Origin: Chrysopilus asiliformis
Taxonomy: Eukaryota > Arthropoda > Insecta > Diptera > Rhagionidae
Assembly (NCBI GenBank): GCA_964034945.1
Contig: OZ035963.1
Span: 65,678,682 to 65,742,681, forward strand
Direction: 5' to 3'
DNA length: 64,000 nucleotides
The translations under genes and the position numbers were made by a program. Of this stretch, positions 12,488 through 24,036 are shown piece by piece. Under the pieces are notes generated by a model. It was not told the DNA's origin and searched no databases. It worked only from the letters and a program-made list of their open reading frames with translations. Every line of letters begins with the position of its first letter. Position 1 is the first letter of the stretch.

Positions 12488-13274
12488 TAGGGATGCAACA
12501 TCGTTCATAAAACCTCGATATATCGAAAATCGATGTTTTTTTAAGGCGACATCGATGTCAAAAAACATCGTCCTGAAAACATTGTTTTTCCGATGTTTTG
12601 AAAAAGTTAAATTGAATAAATAATTTAGCCACCTGGCGGATGCTCTACTGTGGGTGGAGTGCACCCAGGTAGAATTAACACGGTTTTAATTCTTCTTATA
12701 CGTTGAACCACCAAAAACCCATTAGTTTTCGAGATATTCGCAAAAAACTATTTTTTTTGAAATACCGGCATATCTTCGTAACGGAGTTCTAGTAAAAGAC
12801 ATAAATGTTGCAAATTTTATTGTCTCCAAGTTTTGTAATACATAAGACTACTGGAAAATGATTAGTTTCGGAATAAATCGCAAAAAACGAAATCGTAGTT
12901 TTTAAAAAACCGCCGTTTTGGTTACTTCCGGTTAACGGATTTCCACATCAGGACCAAACTTATCTGTAAAATTTCATGGCTAGCTCTGGTATTTTTTGCG
13001 AAATCTTGTAGAAAGATGAAACCGAAAATTGATACCAAAGGAAATTTAACCAAATCTTTAAGCAGAATGGCTATATTAAATTTATCTAAAAACTAGTCCC
13101 GCTAGTCCTAAAATTAGTTTCTCTACTAATTTTGTGAAGAGTAATGTTCTAACATCGTGGATAACAACATTGATACCTCGATATATCGGCCTGTTCAACA
13201 TCGAGGTTAAAACTCGATATTTTGGAATGATACCTCGATGTTTTGCAAACATCGAGGTATCGTTGGCATCCCTA
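12488..13274. mobile_element. Non-autonomous hAT-type element nested in hAT-a (hAT-b)
   Basis: The 787-bp element starts TAGGGATGCAACATCG and ends CGTTGGCATCCCTA, approximately inverted copies. A perfect 8-bp duplication ATCTCGAA flanks it (12480-12487 and 13275-13282). The subterminal regions are rich in CCTCGAT and AACATCGA phrases in both orientations, a likely transposase-binding pattern by analogy with hAT elements. Its middle (about 12720-13050) is a family 2 fragment. No coding capacity. Confidence 0.87.
12720..13050 (-). repeat. Family 2 dispersed repeat fragment (inverted)
   Basis: On the minus strand this segment follows the same order as 17060-17400: an ATGAAATTTT-like phrase, a GGAAATCCGTTAACCGGAAG phrase, a GGCGGTTTTT-like phrase, and CTCGAAAACTAA near the end. 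It lies inside hAT-b. Confidence 0.65.
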
Positions 13275-14095
13275 ATCTCGAATGTCCTTGCAACTTCTTA
13301 CCCGTGGACCGTTACAATATCAAAAATTTTATTTGCAACAAACCACTGTTAATTATAATAAAAATTGAATGCTGCAATGTAACGCTCTCTTGAATTAATT
13401 ATTTTAGATGTGAGGATAAAATTTCATGTAAATGTCACATATTGTGTAGGTACTCATTTTGTACCAATTAATTCACAACAGAATATAATAATACAGTAAT
13501 ATACAGTAATTCCAAACATTCGCGGATTTGGTTATTCGCAGAAGTAAACAAATTAAACAAAAATATAAAATAGTAAGCAATAACTTTTAGGGTGCATTAT
13601 ATTAAATAATAAAACCCAATATGTCTAACTATGAATATTTTAATTAGGACGTAAAAATCGCTAATAATTTATTCATTGTTATTTATTTTAACTTCCATAT
13701 TAATAAAAATGTGTCACCATTTTTTTATTTCATATTAAACCTTGCGCGGACCCCCTGACGTTGTTCAGGGACCCCCAAATCAATTTTAATTTTCCACGGA
13801 CCCCCTGAATGATCCCGGGGACCCCTGGGGGTCCGTAGGGACCACTTTGGGAACCACTGTTCTAAACAAACTGGTGTAATTCATTTTTGTGTGCGATGAC
13901 GAGATCTTGGCGTTACAAACGGTAAGGCAAAGTTAATATACCCTTTGGTTTCACCATACGGGTATAAAAATTCATTGAATTTCTAGAGATCATAAAATCA
14001 ATGAAATCTTCCTCATAAAATCAATATAATTTTTCATGAGCTCGAAATCCATGATGTTTTTCATTGATGAAAATGGTTTTCCGTATTTTTTTAAA

Positions 14096-15182
14096 AGCTT
14101 TCATTTACCTTGCCTCCCGTATCTGTCTGTTAGTCTGTTTGTCAGCAATTTAATTTTGACCCACGTCCACTCATCCGATTGACTAGAAATTTTAAGCCTG
14201 ACAGACAGGCAAACAGACAGACAAACAGACAGACAAACACACAGACAAACAGACAGACAAACAGACAGACAAACAGACAGACAAACAGACAGACAAACAG
14301 ACAGACAGACAAACAGACAGACAAACAGACAGACAAACAGACAAACAGACAAACAAACAGACAGACAAACAGACAGACAAACAGACAGACAAACAGACAG
14401 ACAAACAGACAGACAAACAGACAGACAAACAGACAGACAAACAGACAGACAAACAGACAGACAAACAGACAGACAAACAGACAGACAAACAGACAGACAA
14501 ACAGACAGACAAACAGACAGACAAACAGACAGACAAACAGACAGACAAACAGACAGACAAACAGACAGACAAACAGACAGACAAACAGACAGACAAACAG
14601 ACAGACAAACAGACAGACAAACAGACAGACAAACAGACAGACAAACAGACAGACAAACAGACAGACAAACAGACAGACAAACAGACAGACAAACAGACAG
14701 ACAAACAGACAGACAAACAGACAGACAAACAGACAGACAAACAGACAGACAAACAGACAGACAAACAGACAGACAAACAGACAGACAAACAGACAGACAA
14801 ACAGACAGACAAACAGACAGACAAACAGACAGACAAACAGACAGACAAACAGACAGACAAACAGACAGACAAACAGACAGACAAACAGACAGACAAACAG
14901 ACAGACAAACAGACAGACAAACAGACAGACAAACAGACAGACAAACAGACAGACAAACAGGCAGACAAACAGACAGACAAACAGACAGACAAACAGACAG
15001 ACAAACAGACAGACAAACAGACAGACAAACAGACAGACAAACAGACAGACAAACAGACAGACAAACAGACAGACAAACAGACAGACAAACAGACAGACAA
15101 ACAGACAGACAAACAGACAGACAAACAGACAGACAAACAGACAGACAAACAGACAGATACGAAGGCAAGCTAAATAAAAGCT
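14096..15182. repeat. Foldback-like element with inverted ends around a tandem array
   Basis: The left end AGCTTTCATTTACCTTGCC followed by a GTATCTGTCTGT phrase is matched in inverse at the right end (ACAGATACGAAGGC, then AGCTAAATAAAAGCT). The arms are about 35 bp with a few mismatches. Between them lie about 70 bp of unique sequence and a 12-bp tandem array. No target-site duplication was found, so mobility is not shown. Confidence 0.55.
14200..15157. repeat. 12-bp minisatellite array, unit ACAAACAGACAG
   Basis: From 14351 to 15157 the unit ACAAACAGACAG repeats about 67 times with one visible substitution near 14961. The left 150 bp is irregular, with CACA and extra GACA variants. The homogeneity points to recent expansion or slippage. 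Long open frames on both strands (SVCL and NRQT repeats) follow automatically because 12 is divisible by three and the unit has no stop. Confidence 0.95.
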
Positions 15183-16879
15183 CTCAAAAAGTATACAGGG
15201 TTGCCAGAGTGGCTTAATTTTTGAATCTTAGACTAAAATAAAACTCCTCAACATCATCTATGGATTTTTAAAACCAAAAAGTCGTGCTACTAAACGTTTT
15301 TCGAGGTTCTTGTAAAAATCATATTCCACATAAATCTATAATCAAATTATTAACATTAGCAGTAATTCCCCAAAAAAGATTTCTCAAATATTTATTGTTC
15401 CAACACTATAAAATCCCTCTAGAAGACTATTAAAGGGGTTTCTTTTACAAATATTCAATTTTTTTTCTTGTTTATACTGCAAGAACAAATCCACATTTCA
15501 CATTAAAATTATTAGATAGGTTTTATTTAAAATCTTACAGAAGTTAGTTAATATTGATATACAGAATTCAACGACCCGAAACACCATTTTAATTGCAAAA
15601 ATAGAAACACCTACAATCCAAACACTACAATCCAAACACATAAATTAGCAATTAAATATCTTGTATAATTGAAATATAAATTGAAGTTTAATTCACTTGT
15701 TGTTACTTCTGTTTCAATTAGTGCCTATCGTTTTTCTGTCAGTGAAAGACACTATTTTCAGATCCATTCAAAGATGTGGAAATCACTTTCTTTACCCTCG
15801 ACTTAATGAAGAAACTCTATCGAAAAGGATGTGTCTTCCAAGATATTCAACTCGTGTAAATTCTTACCTTATACAAGTAAACTTACCTTATATATGTATG
15901 TGGGTGGATCCATACCAAGTGTACGAGTAAAAAAATTTGTCTCTTATTAGGGAGTTAGAAAATCAAAATTTTAATTTTGTGTGAGAACTTTGCTTACTTA
16001 TTTAAAAAAATCAAAAAAATATAATCCCGTTCCAGTCCCAGCATAAAAATTTACGAGAAGGTATGAGAGTTTTTTTGATTTTTTCAAAAAAAAATTAACT
16101 GTGAGCGTTTTGAGATATTCAAAAGCTCACATGTTATATGGCGTAGCCTTGAAATCAAATACTGTCTAAAATATATGTTATACATAAAATCAAACCTTAT
16201 AAAATGAGCTTCGAAGCTTATAAAACCCCTATCTCATTCCTAACCAAAGTAATAAATTTTTTTGCGATTGAACTTTAGCAAAAAATGCGATTTTCAAAGG
16301 ATTTCAAAGTTCTGTAACTCTGAAACTACTCCAAATAAAATTCTGAAGTTTAACAAGTTTGGAGGGTGTCGCAGGTGAGACAAACTTGAAACAAGTCGAC
16401 GAAAAAAACGTTTTCTAATTGTTCACTTGGCATGGAATCACCCATATTTATTTATACTTTTAGATATTTGGGTTTATTCAACAATATCCGACGCAAGTGA
16501 GCTTCTCAGTAAAGTGTTTACTTTTCTCGATTTGGATTGAGTTGTAGATATTTATGTAGTAGAATTTATGCCCTAGTGGAAAGTCCTGGATTATCCTTTT
16601 CTTAGAAATCCCCATACCTGACCATAGGTAGTCAAGGCACTCTGGTACGTGGTCAGTAATTCATTGGTTTGTTCGCCTTTTTTCCAGATTTTCTAGGAAA
16701 TAGGATTTACAAATTGAATAAGATGAATTTATTGTACTTTTGAACAGAGATCTATAAAAATCTATAAAATGTGTACAAAATCACGCACGTTTTCACCATT
16801 TTCGGGTTTTATTAAATTTTATACGATAGATTTTTCCAGTATTTTTACTTTCTTCTACGGAGTATAATAAAGTATTGTA
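15183..16879. other. AT-rich non-coding stretch
   Basis: Short direct repeats such as ACAATCCAAACAC occur near 15610-15640. No recognisable gene, RNA or element was found. Confidence 0.45.
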
Positions 16880-17800
16880 TTCATGAAAAATTTCGACCTC
16901 TAAATTTTGCCTAAAAAACATTTCCCGATCACTCCTGAGTCGATTGGAGTCATATTTAAAAAATGTCTTTCTGTCTGTCAGTCTGTCTGTCAGTCTGTCA
17001 GTCTGTCTGTCAGTCTGTCTGTCAGTCTGTCTGTCAGTCTGTCAGTCTGTCTGTCAGTCTGTGTACAAGATTTCTCAAAAACTAATAGAGCTAGCGCCAT
17101 GAAATGTTGGGTCCTGAAATGGGACGATCCTATCAACTTTTGGTGGAAATCCGTTAACCGGAAGTATCCAAAATGGCGGTTTTTCAAAAATCGCAATTTC
17201 GTTTTTCTCGATTTACTCCCAAACTACGCGTTTTTTAGTGGCCTTAAGTATGACAAAACTTGGAGAAAATAAAATTTCCCACACTTTTGTCTTTAGCTAT
17301 AACTCGATATCTCCACCCGTTATCGAGATAAACCGTTATTTCCAAAAAAACAGTTTTTTGCGATTATCTCGAAAACTAACGGGTTTTTGCTGACTGAATG
17401 TATGAAGTGAATTAATGAGAATGGAATTCTGCACAATTTTGTTTCTTACCGTTATCCGTTATCTTTTACCGTTATTGAGATATTTTCATTAATATGTAAA
17501 AAATCATATTTTTGCGAATAATTTGCAAACTAACGGTTTTTCGACAAATCAGTTAAAAGAATAATTAAAGATGTTAACATTTTCTACATTTTTGCCATTT
17601 ACCGTAAATTGATATCTTTTACCGTTCTCAAGTTATCTTAAATTTTGTACGTTTTTGATATTTTTGAATAAACCAAGAATTTATTGGGAGGTCGTCTTAG
17701 GTTGACAACGCGACAGGGCTCTAGCGTAAATTGCGCAGGGTCGTAGATTTTGTAGAAGAAAGTTTTGTGTTGACCACAACTGATATTTTTGTAAGTGGTT
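16880..17800 (+). repeat. Family 2 dispersed repeat
   Basis: The order is: CTCCTGAGTCGATTGGAGTC, a TCTGTCAG microsatellite, phrases about an AACCGGAAGT motif, and then several CGTTAT/GAGATA and AAAACTAACGG phrases, ending near AGTTTTGTGTTGACC and CAACTGATATTTTTG. Parts recur inverted at 12720-13050, and as a fragment at 27400-27860 that includes AGTTTTGTGTTGATCC. No coding sequence. The class is unknown. Confidence 0.6.
16965..17062 (+). repeat. TCTGTCTGTCAG microsatellite
   Basis: About 98 bp of TCTG/TCAG repeats inside family 2. It is the inverse-complement composition of the 12-bp array at 14200-15157 but has a different unit. Confidence 0.9.
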
Positions 17801-17917
17801 GCCAAGTCTTTTTGTTGATATGAACAAAATTGAACGCGAAATTGTTTCAACCTTCATACGTCTCTTAAAAAAGTTAGATATAGTGTAAGCATCGAACCAA
17901 TTGTCGACCATAAAAAT

Positions 17918-18010
17918 TAACTACACCAGAGTGTTAGGGATGACAAAAGATTTCGATTTCCACATGTCCGTCCGTTCGTCTGTTCATAATTTTCGAAGGA
18001 ATCAAGCCAG
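17918..18010 (-). repeat. Family 1 dispersed repeat fragment (inverted)
   Basis: AACTACACCAGAGTG, GATGACAAAAGATTT and ACATGTCCGTCCGTTCGTC follow in the inverse order of the 3' half of family 1. Short and diverged. Confidence 0.5.
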
Positions 18011-18134
18011 AGTCTTGAAATTATACACAGACAAATTTCTTGTATAAAATAAGACTAAATTCTTGAACGGGCAAAATCAAACGATTCCTTTCCTCTTCAC
18101 TTTGGCTATCAGTTCCGATAGTCAGGTCTACATT

Positions 18135-18160
18135 CTACATACATACATACATACATTCTA
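18135..18160. repeat. CATA microsatellite
   Basis: Five to six tandem CATA units between two CATTCTACA phrases. Confidence 0.85.
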
Positions 18161-19418
18161 CAGATCTACATGTATTGGCATTTCCTTTAAGATATTTTCA
18201 AAATTGTTTCGGCAGTCAATGTGTTAAAGAAATTTGAAAGATCACGTAAAAAATCCAAACTTTGCTATAAATCGGTTTACTTTTGAAGAGTAAAAATATT
18301 AAATTTTTCACAAAAGAAAAATTAGGTCTCACAGAGAATTATGGCTTCCGGAGTTGTTTCTCTTTAAAAATTCCCTCAAATGAATTTTCATCTCAAAATG
18401 AATCTTCTTCCTGTTTTCACAATTTTTGTACCACACAAAAAACAACCTTAAAACAAATTTCGCATCTTGAATAATGGCCCATCCATCTTAAAGCCACTCA
18501 TCTTCTTTAAACTATTCACTTGTGCGGAAATACAATTTTTCACTTCAAAACAAGAAACATTCGAAAGTGAAGGAAAATTCCAACTCCCTAACTAGCGATT
18601 CAAAATAATTTGAATTCGTAACATGATAGCGACAGGCAGTTTCGTACACCTTATCTCCTAGCCCTTCTGAAAAATTTCTCCATGTTAGAAGATTGTGCGG
18701 CAAAACCGACCCTACGGAACTTTGAGAAGTGGATGTTCAGAATATTTCCTGGTCGTATGCGGAAAACTTGCAGGAAACATGAAAACTGTGTAGGAGAATA
18801 AATAAAATTCCGACTGCCCGTCAAATAGAAATTCAAGACAATTTACTATTTTTTTTCATTGGTGACTGACATCCCGAATAATATTCATCCTCCCTCCTGA
18901 ACAATTTCAATAAAAAAAAATATCAAAGTGATTGTGAGTTGAATTCAGGATTCAGGACGGAAGTGCATAGAAAAAATGTGTGTTTTCTTTTTGGTTGATA
19001 TAAAGATACTCCTTTTAAATAGCTATCTTTAGAGCCTGTGATAGATACACAAATACGATTATTCAGATCAAGGTAAAAGTGTGTTTTACTTGGAAAATGC
19101 TCCTTTAACAGCAGTTACAGAAAATTACGCTATGACGTAAAATGGCAACAATAAAATGAAAGTTCAAAATATAAGATTAGAAGCATTGCCATGGTAATAA
19201 TACATACTATGGATTCGTTATTGTGGGACGCATTCAATCAACTTTATGGAAAAGTCTGGGGAATTTCATTTCAAATTTAGTTGGTATTTTATTTATTTTA
19301 TGTCATTTACACGTGTTGTAATGTTGATAATAGTATTAGAAATAGCTAAACAAAGTTGTTTTATTTTCTAAAACAGGAAACAGTTTTGGCAAATACTGTT
19401 GAATTGGAATTGAAATCG
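18161..19418. other. Non-coding stretch, nothing recognised
   Basis: AT-rich sequence with only 60-70-codon open frames of no recognisable type. Confidence 0.45.
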
Positions 19419-19661
19419 TCCAGGGCAGCAATCATGTATTCCGACGCGTCTCTGTCTTTCGACTTCGACGCAGCTTTTAACTCTTGACTTCGCCATATCA
19501 GCAGCTTCAAATTTCCTAGAGTGACAGTCAGAATCACGTTTCGATTCATAGTGACGATTCCGCGGAATTTCAAGCTGCAGATATGGCCAAGTCAAGAATT
19601 AAAAGCTGCGTCGAAGTCGAAAGACAGAGACGCGTCGGAATACATGATTGGTGCCCAGGTC
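19419..19661. repeat. Long near-perfect hairpin
   Basis: The left arm (about 19419-19514) and the inverse right arm (about 19566-19661) share nearly all bases, including ATCATGTATTCCGACGCGTC and TTTCGACTTCGACGCAGC. The loop is about 50 bp. Mismatches are few (for example GCAGCA against GGCACC near the base). Transcription across it would give a stem of about 95 bp. No gene product or known element was recognised, and the high arm identity implies a recent origin or gene conversion. Confidence 0.85.
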
Positions 19662-21508
19662 AGAAAAATTCCACATTAAAATTTGGTTGGAAGGGGAGGC
19701 TAAAGAAGGAATTTCTCTGCGGAAAGACTTTTCAGAGAGCCAGTGAAAGTTTGTATAAGAAAGGTAGAAAATTTAAAAAAAGAGCCGCATACGAAAAAAA
19801 TCGTATAGTTTATATGAAAAAATGTTGAAAATTTTAAAAATTGCCTAATTTAAAAGACCAAAAACACCGCTTAATTAAAGATGGCCGTTAAAAAAATTAC
19901 TTTTCATCCCTCTGAAACATATCCGGGTGCCAACAAAATTCGAGAGAAACACTTGGCGAGGGTTCCTTGTCAGTGGCCATTTTGCCGTCACATCCCTTCG
20001 ATTTTAGTACAGTCCTGAGGACGTATGGTCACCTTAGTTAATGTCGATCTATGGCAATCTCATCCCAATATATTCGGCTTTCCTCAGTGGAGTCTTTTAT
20101 TTGCTTTAGAAAAAAATGCGTTGCCTACTTTTAGGAGTTTCAGATTAATCTGAATACTTTATTTTTCCGTCTGTTCTTTCATAGCAGTTTTTGAGTGTGA
20201 AATTTTCTATTTCAAAATTGAGGATATTCATTTTTCATTTTTTTTTACAGTGAAATCTATTTTCTTATTTCCTCACCCCTATTTCCCAGCAAAATAGTCA
20301 GATATGAATCTATTACTATTTTCAAAACTAAAAATTAGTTATTGTATAATGATTTCAATATCAAATAAAACATTAACAATTCAGATAGAAAAAAAAACAT
20401 TTAAAAATGCCATTAAAATGATCTTTACAAAAAGTTAAGCAGAATTAACTTAAATTGTACTTAACTTGAATAATTTTGTTTTTATTTGACAGGTATTTTT
20501 CTGGAAATGAAAACAAGAAGATCAAAAAAGGGATTGATAGAAACCTAGCTAGAAAAACACCATGACTACAAAACCTGGTAACCTAAAGATGGCCAAAGTG
20601 TTGCTATGAAATCAGCATCGCTTCAATTAAATGCAAAGGGAAATGTGGTTGGGAAAACTCATTTCACCGAATACAACAAATACATGGAATAAAAAAACCG
20701 CTGGAAAAAAAGGTAAACTTAACTCAAATAAAAGTTGGAAAAGTGAAACCGCATATAAAGAAAGAAAAATATTAACAAATTCGTTTGTGCCGAGGGATGC
20801 CTTCTAATACATTCTCAAATTTATTTTTTTAGACGAAATAGACATCTGACAAACAGTAATGGAAAAGGATTCCTCCTACGCCAAAGGGCATAAAATTGAC
20901 GTGGAAATCAACAAAAGTCAAATGGAGTAACCATTCGAAAAACTTCATTCGTTCACCTAGGTAGTTTTTTATAAACAACATTATGAAAATTCTGGTAAAA
21001 ACCGGTTATAACGACATGAAAATATAGAAAAAAAATTGGACGTTATATCGGCTTTGTCGTAGCGGGGAAAAACCTGGCTGCTGCGTATTTTTCTTTAAAA
21101 TCTTTTGTTACCCGCGGCGCATTTAATTAAAATAAAATTCCCACTGTTGAATATCTCTTTTAATGTTGCCTGCGGCGTAATTTTTGGAGCTTTCTAAACA
21201 AGAGTTAAGGCAAACTACCTCTAATTGATCTTTCAAAATTACCACTGTTAATTTTTAAAATTAAGTTAAGATATATTTAAAAGCTCCCGATTTGAAATCA
21301 AGTTAAAATATATTTAGGGAAGGCAAAAAAGGGTTGTTTTTAGTGGGCATTAATTTTTTTTTTTTAAAAAGTCCTTTTTTTCAAAAGTGTTTTGACGTAT
21401 AGAAAAATTATGCAAGAATTATTTTCAAATAATTTTTTTTTCATACACTTTTTTCAAGAAAATCGCAAATATCTTTTCCATCTGCTTGGGAGAAAGGGAA
21501 TAGGCCCA
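19662..21508. other. AT-rich non-coding stretch
   Basis: Long AT-rich and A-rich runs, for example at 20380-20780. No recognisable gene or element was found. Confidence 0.45.
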
Positions 21509-21856
21509 AAGGTAGAAATACAAGACGACAGACTTTGGTCTCTGGTCTCCAGGGTACAAAAGGCAAAAATCTCCAAAGTGTATACACGATCACAGACATT
21601 TAAGTCTGGAGATCAAAAAATAGATCTCCGTAGACGTTTACTAAAAAGTCTCTAAAAGCAAAGTCTCTGGAGGGCATACACGACGCAGGTATCTCGTCTC
21701 CAAGCATAACAACAATATCACTAATCTAAAATATAAAATAAGAGACTTGATATTTGGAGACAAATCTCCGGTCTCTGTATACACAGGTCTCTTTGTATGC
21801 AGAGGCGAAATTTTTGGTCTAAGAGACCAAAGTCTCTCGTCGTGTATTTCTACCTT
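21509..21856. mobile_element. MITE-like inverted-repeat element
   Basis: The left end AAGGTAGAAATACAAGACGA followed by AGACTTTGGTCTC is matched in inverse by GAGACCAAAGTCTC and TCGTCGTGTATTTCTACCTT at the right end. The interior is packed with GTCTC/GAGAC and TATACACGA-type phrases. Target-site duplication is unclear, so the superfamily is open. Confidence 0.65.
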
Positions 21857-21910
21857 AACTCCCCTATTTTGAAAATCAATCTTATTTTGAAAATACATGC
21901 AATAGTTTCG

Positions 21911-22065
21911 GAGATAGCAAAAGAGGGTGTTTGTAGCATGTAGGAGTAGTTTGAGAGGACGAACATTTTCCTTGACAGATAACCTAGAATATAGCAAGAG
22001 AGGGGTTTCGTATCATGTAGAGGGGAGTAGTTTGAGTGGGCAAAAAGTTTCTTTTATGATCGACC
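21911..22065 (+). repeat. Diverged tandem duplication, about 78 bp unit
   Basis: ATAGCAAAAGAGGGTG, then AGCATGTAGGAGTAGTTTGAG, in shorter form TGTAGGAGTAGTTTGAG, recurs about 78 bp downstream as ATAGCAAGAGAGGGG and GGGAGTAGTTTGAG. Two copies are visible. Confidence 0.65.
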
Positions 22066-22189
22066 TGTCCAAAACTGAAAACCTTATTCAAATCCCTTCA
22101 GTGATTCAGAAGATAACAGGCGAGGAGGTAAGAGGGGAGCCGATACCGGGACCACACCTAGCTATAAACCATGCTCTTGACCCATGGAA

Positions 22190-22213
22190 CATATATATAT
22201 ATATATATATATA
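22190..22213. repeat. TA microsatellite
   Basis: About 12 tandem AT/TA units. Confidence 0.95.
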
Positions 22214-22292
22214 AATTTTTATCTAAGTTGGTGCAGTAGTTCTTGAGTTTATGCGTTACACACAAACACGTTTCTTTTATATCTATAGAGAT
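22214..22292 (+). repeat. Possible non-LTR retrotransposon 3' tail
   Basis: TTGGTGCAGTAGTTCTTGAG, then GCGTTACACACAAACACG and TTTCTTTTATATCTATAGAG resemble tails of common arthropod non-LTR elements. This is a memory-based resemblance. No reverse transcriptase frame lies upstream. Confidence 0.35.
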
Positions 22293-24036
22293 TATGTTAC
22301 TGGACTATCCGTACAGCAAGTCATCGAAAACATGCTTATATACTTCAGCTACTGCTTTTTCACGAAAAATCACAATTATTATTCACAACACTTGATGAAT
22401 TAAAAATCGCCATATTAATATGCAACGATTAATAAATTCACAATAAGGGTATAAAAATCCGATTGGTACTTGGAATTTCAATATATATTCCATGGCCATT
22501 GATTTGAGTGGCCAATTTTTGGATTCTGAAGGACTTTTAGTTTCTACTGGTATTAAATTCCTTTCAAAGTACTCTGATTTACCGTTATATGATCTCATAA
22601 AAGTTCAATAGAATACATTGCAGTCATCCCGACTGAAGTTCAACAAAATTAAAAAATAAAACCTAAATCATAAAAATAAGGGTTGAGGTTTTTCTCCACA
22701 ATGTAAAAAAAAAGTAAAACATTTACAGAAATAGTCGGAATCGTTGATTTATTTTACTCTTCAAAAATACATTTTCTTGTTCAACTTTATTTAAATTTTT
22801 TTCTATTTATTTTGATTGAATTTATTTAAGAATACTTGATGCAAAAAAGAAGATCGGGAGCTATTTTTACTTTTGATATTATCAAAGCCATTGACTTTTA
22901 ACTTACGGGAAATTATGAAACCGGGGAAAATCTTCCAAAAATATCTACCATTCTGGATTGATATTGATTTTCCTTGTAATTTTTTTTCCTTAACAAAACT
23001 CAACGTCTTAGGGGTTCTATTTAGTCCTTCCAGGATTCAATTCAACTCATTCTTTATATTCAATGAATACACTTTTGAATAATGGGCCGTTAGCCGTTTA
23101 TTCTTTGATGGATCAAGCAGCCTTACTTCACTTATGAGCTGATGAAGATTTTCTTTCGTTGAAAAGATTTCCGTCAGTCAGAGACAGCCACCAAGGAAAA
23201 AAAACAGGAATCAAAATAATAATAATAACATTTCAAGAAGAAGAAAAAAGTACGATCTGCTTTGGGGAGGTTTTTTTCGTCTTGATTTCACTTTGTTAGG
23301 AGTAATTTTCTTTTTGCCGATTCGTAATATTTCCACATGAAGTTCTTCTTTTCAATATTTCTTAGAAAAAATGTGGAAAAAACATAAACAATTGGAGAAT
23401 TTATGTGAAAAGCATGAGAAAAACACCATTATATGATAAAAGTTCGTTATATCGCAATAATTTGGCATAGCGATGTTGTGATATCATTGCACACTTTTGT
23501 TCAACTCCACCCAGTTTCGATGATAACGAATTTGTGTTTTTGTCAAAAAAAGAAAATTCCCCTACGGGGGAAATTCGAGAGTGTTTTTGTAGTAAATGCG
23601 GACCAATATAGTTGAATTGAAAATAAAGTTGCGTCGAAAAAAATAATTTGTGTGGTTTTTCCTCAAAATTCTGAAAAAAAGCAAAAAAAAATTAAAAGAT
23701 TTTTTTTAAAATTTATTTAATAAAAATTTTAGAAATAAACTTTTATTTAAGAAAATGTCCAAAAAAGAAAAAAACGATTTTTTTGGGCGCTGTGTTTCAA
23801 AACGAAAAGCGAGATAAATATTTATTTAATTTATTTTATGCTTTTATCTCGCTTTTATTTCTGAATTGCCAAAATAAAAAAAAAATTATATTTATTTTTA
23901 GTTTATTATTTTAATAATATCATAAAAGTTTTATTTTTGCTAATTGTTTTATTATTAATTTGTTTTACATGTTAATTTTTGTGTGAATTTGTTTTTATTT
24001 AAAAAATAAATAATAATGTAACCATTGATAAAATAA
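22293..24036. other. Very AT-rich non-coding stretch
   Basis: The sequence becomes extremely AT-rich toward 23640-24030. No gene or element was recognised. Confidence 0.5.

Larger units (their letters stand above)
12136..13859. mobile_element. Non-autonomous hAT-type element (hAT-a)
   Basis: The 1724-bp element starts CAGTGGTTCCCAAA and ends with the complement TTTGGGAACCACTG. It is flanked by a perfect 8-bp duplication TTCTAAAC (12128-12135 and 13860-13867). Eight-base duplications and CAGNG-type ends are hallmarks of the hAT superfamily. Both ends carry repeated CACGGACCCC-type phrases, and the left end has a local tandem duplication of about 33 bp. No transposase frame remains, so it would have moved using enzyme supplied elsewhere. 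It is inserted in family 1 copy 2 and itself contains the element at 12488-13274. Confidence 0.88.
11651..13966 (+). repeat. Family 1 dispersed repeat, copy 2, split by hAT-type insertion
   Basis: The 5' part (11651-12135) and 3' part (13860-13966) together match copy 1 at 8846-9400. The split coincides exactly with the hAT-type element 12136-13859 and its 8-bp duplication TTCTAAAC. The repeat is therefore older than that insertion. Confidence 0.8.

Noticed and set aside
12452..12664. Open frame spanning the left end of hAT-b
   Set aside because: It crosses a transposon boundary and lies in repeat sequence with no motif.
14101..15168. Long open frames of SVCL, VCLF or NRQT repeats (up to 355 codons)
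   Set aside because: They are automatic translations of a 12-bp tandem repeat lacking stops. They exist in several frames on both strands and have no unique sequence.
19419..19661. Protein-coding reading of the hairpin arms
   Set aside because: Frames through both arms are short and run into the loop or AT-rich flank without motifs. The inverted-repeat structure explains the sequence better.
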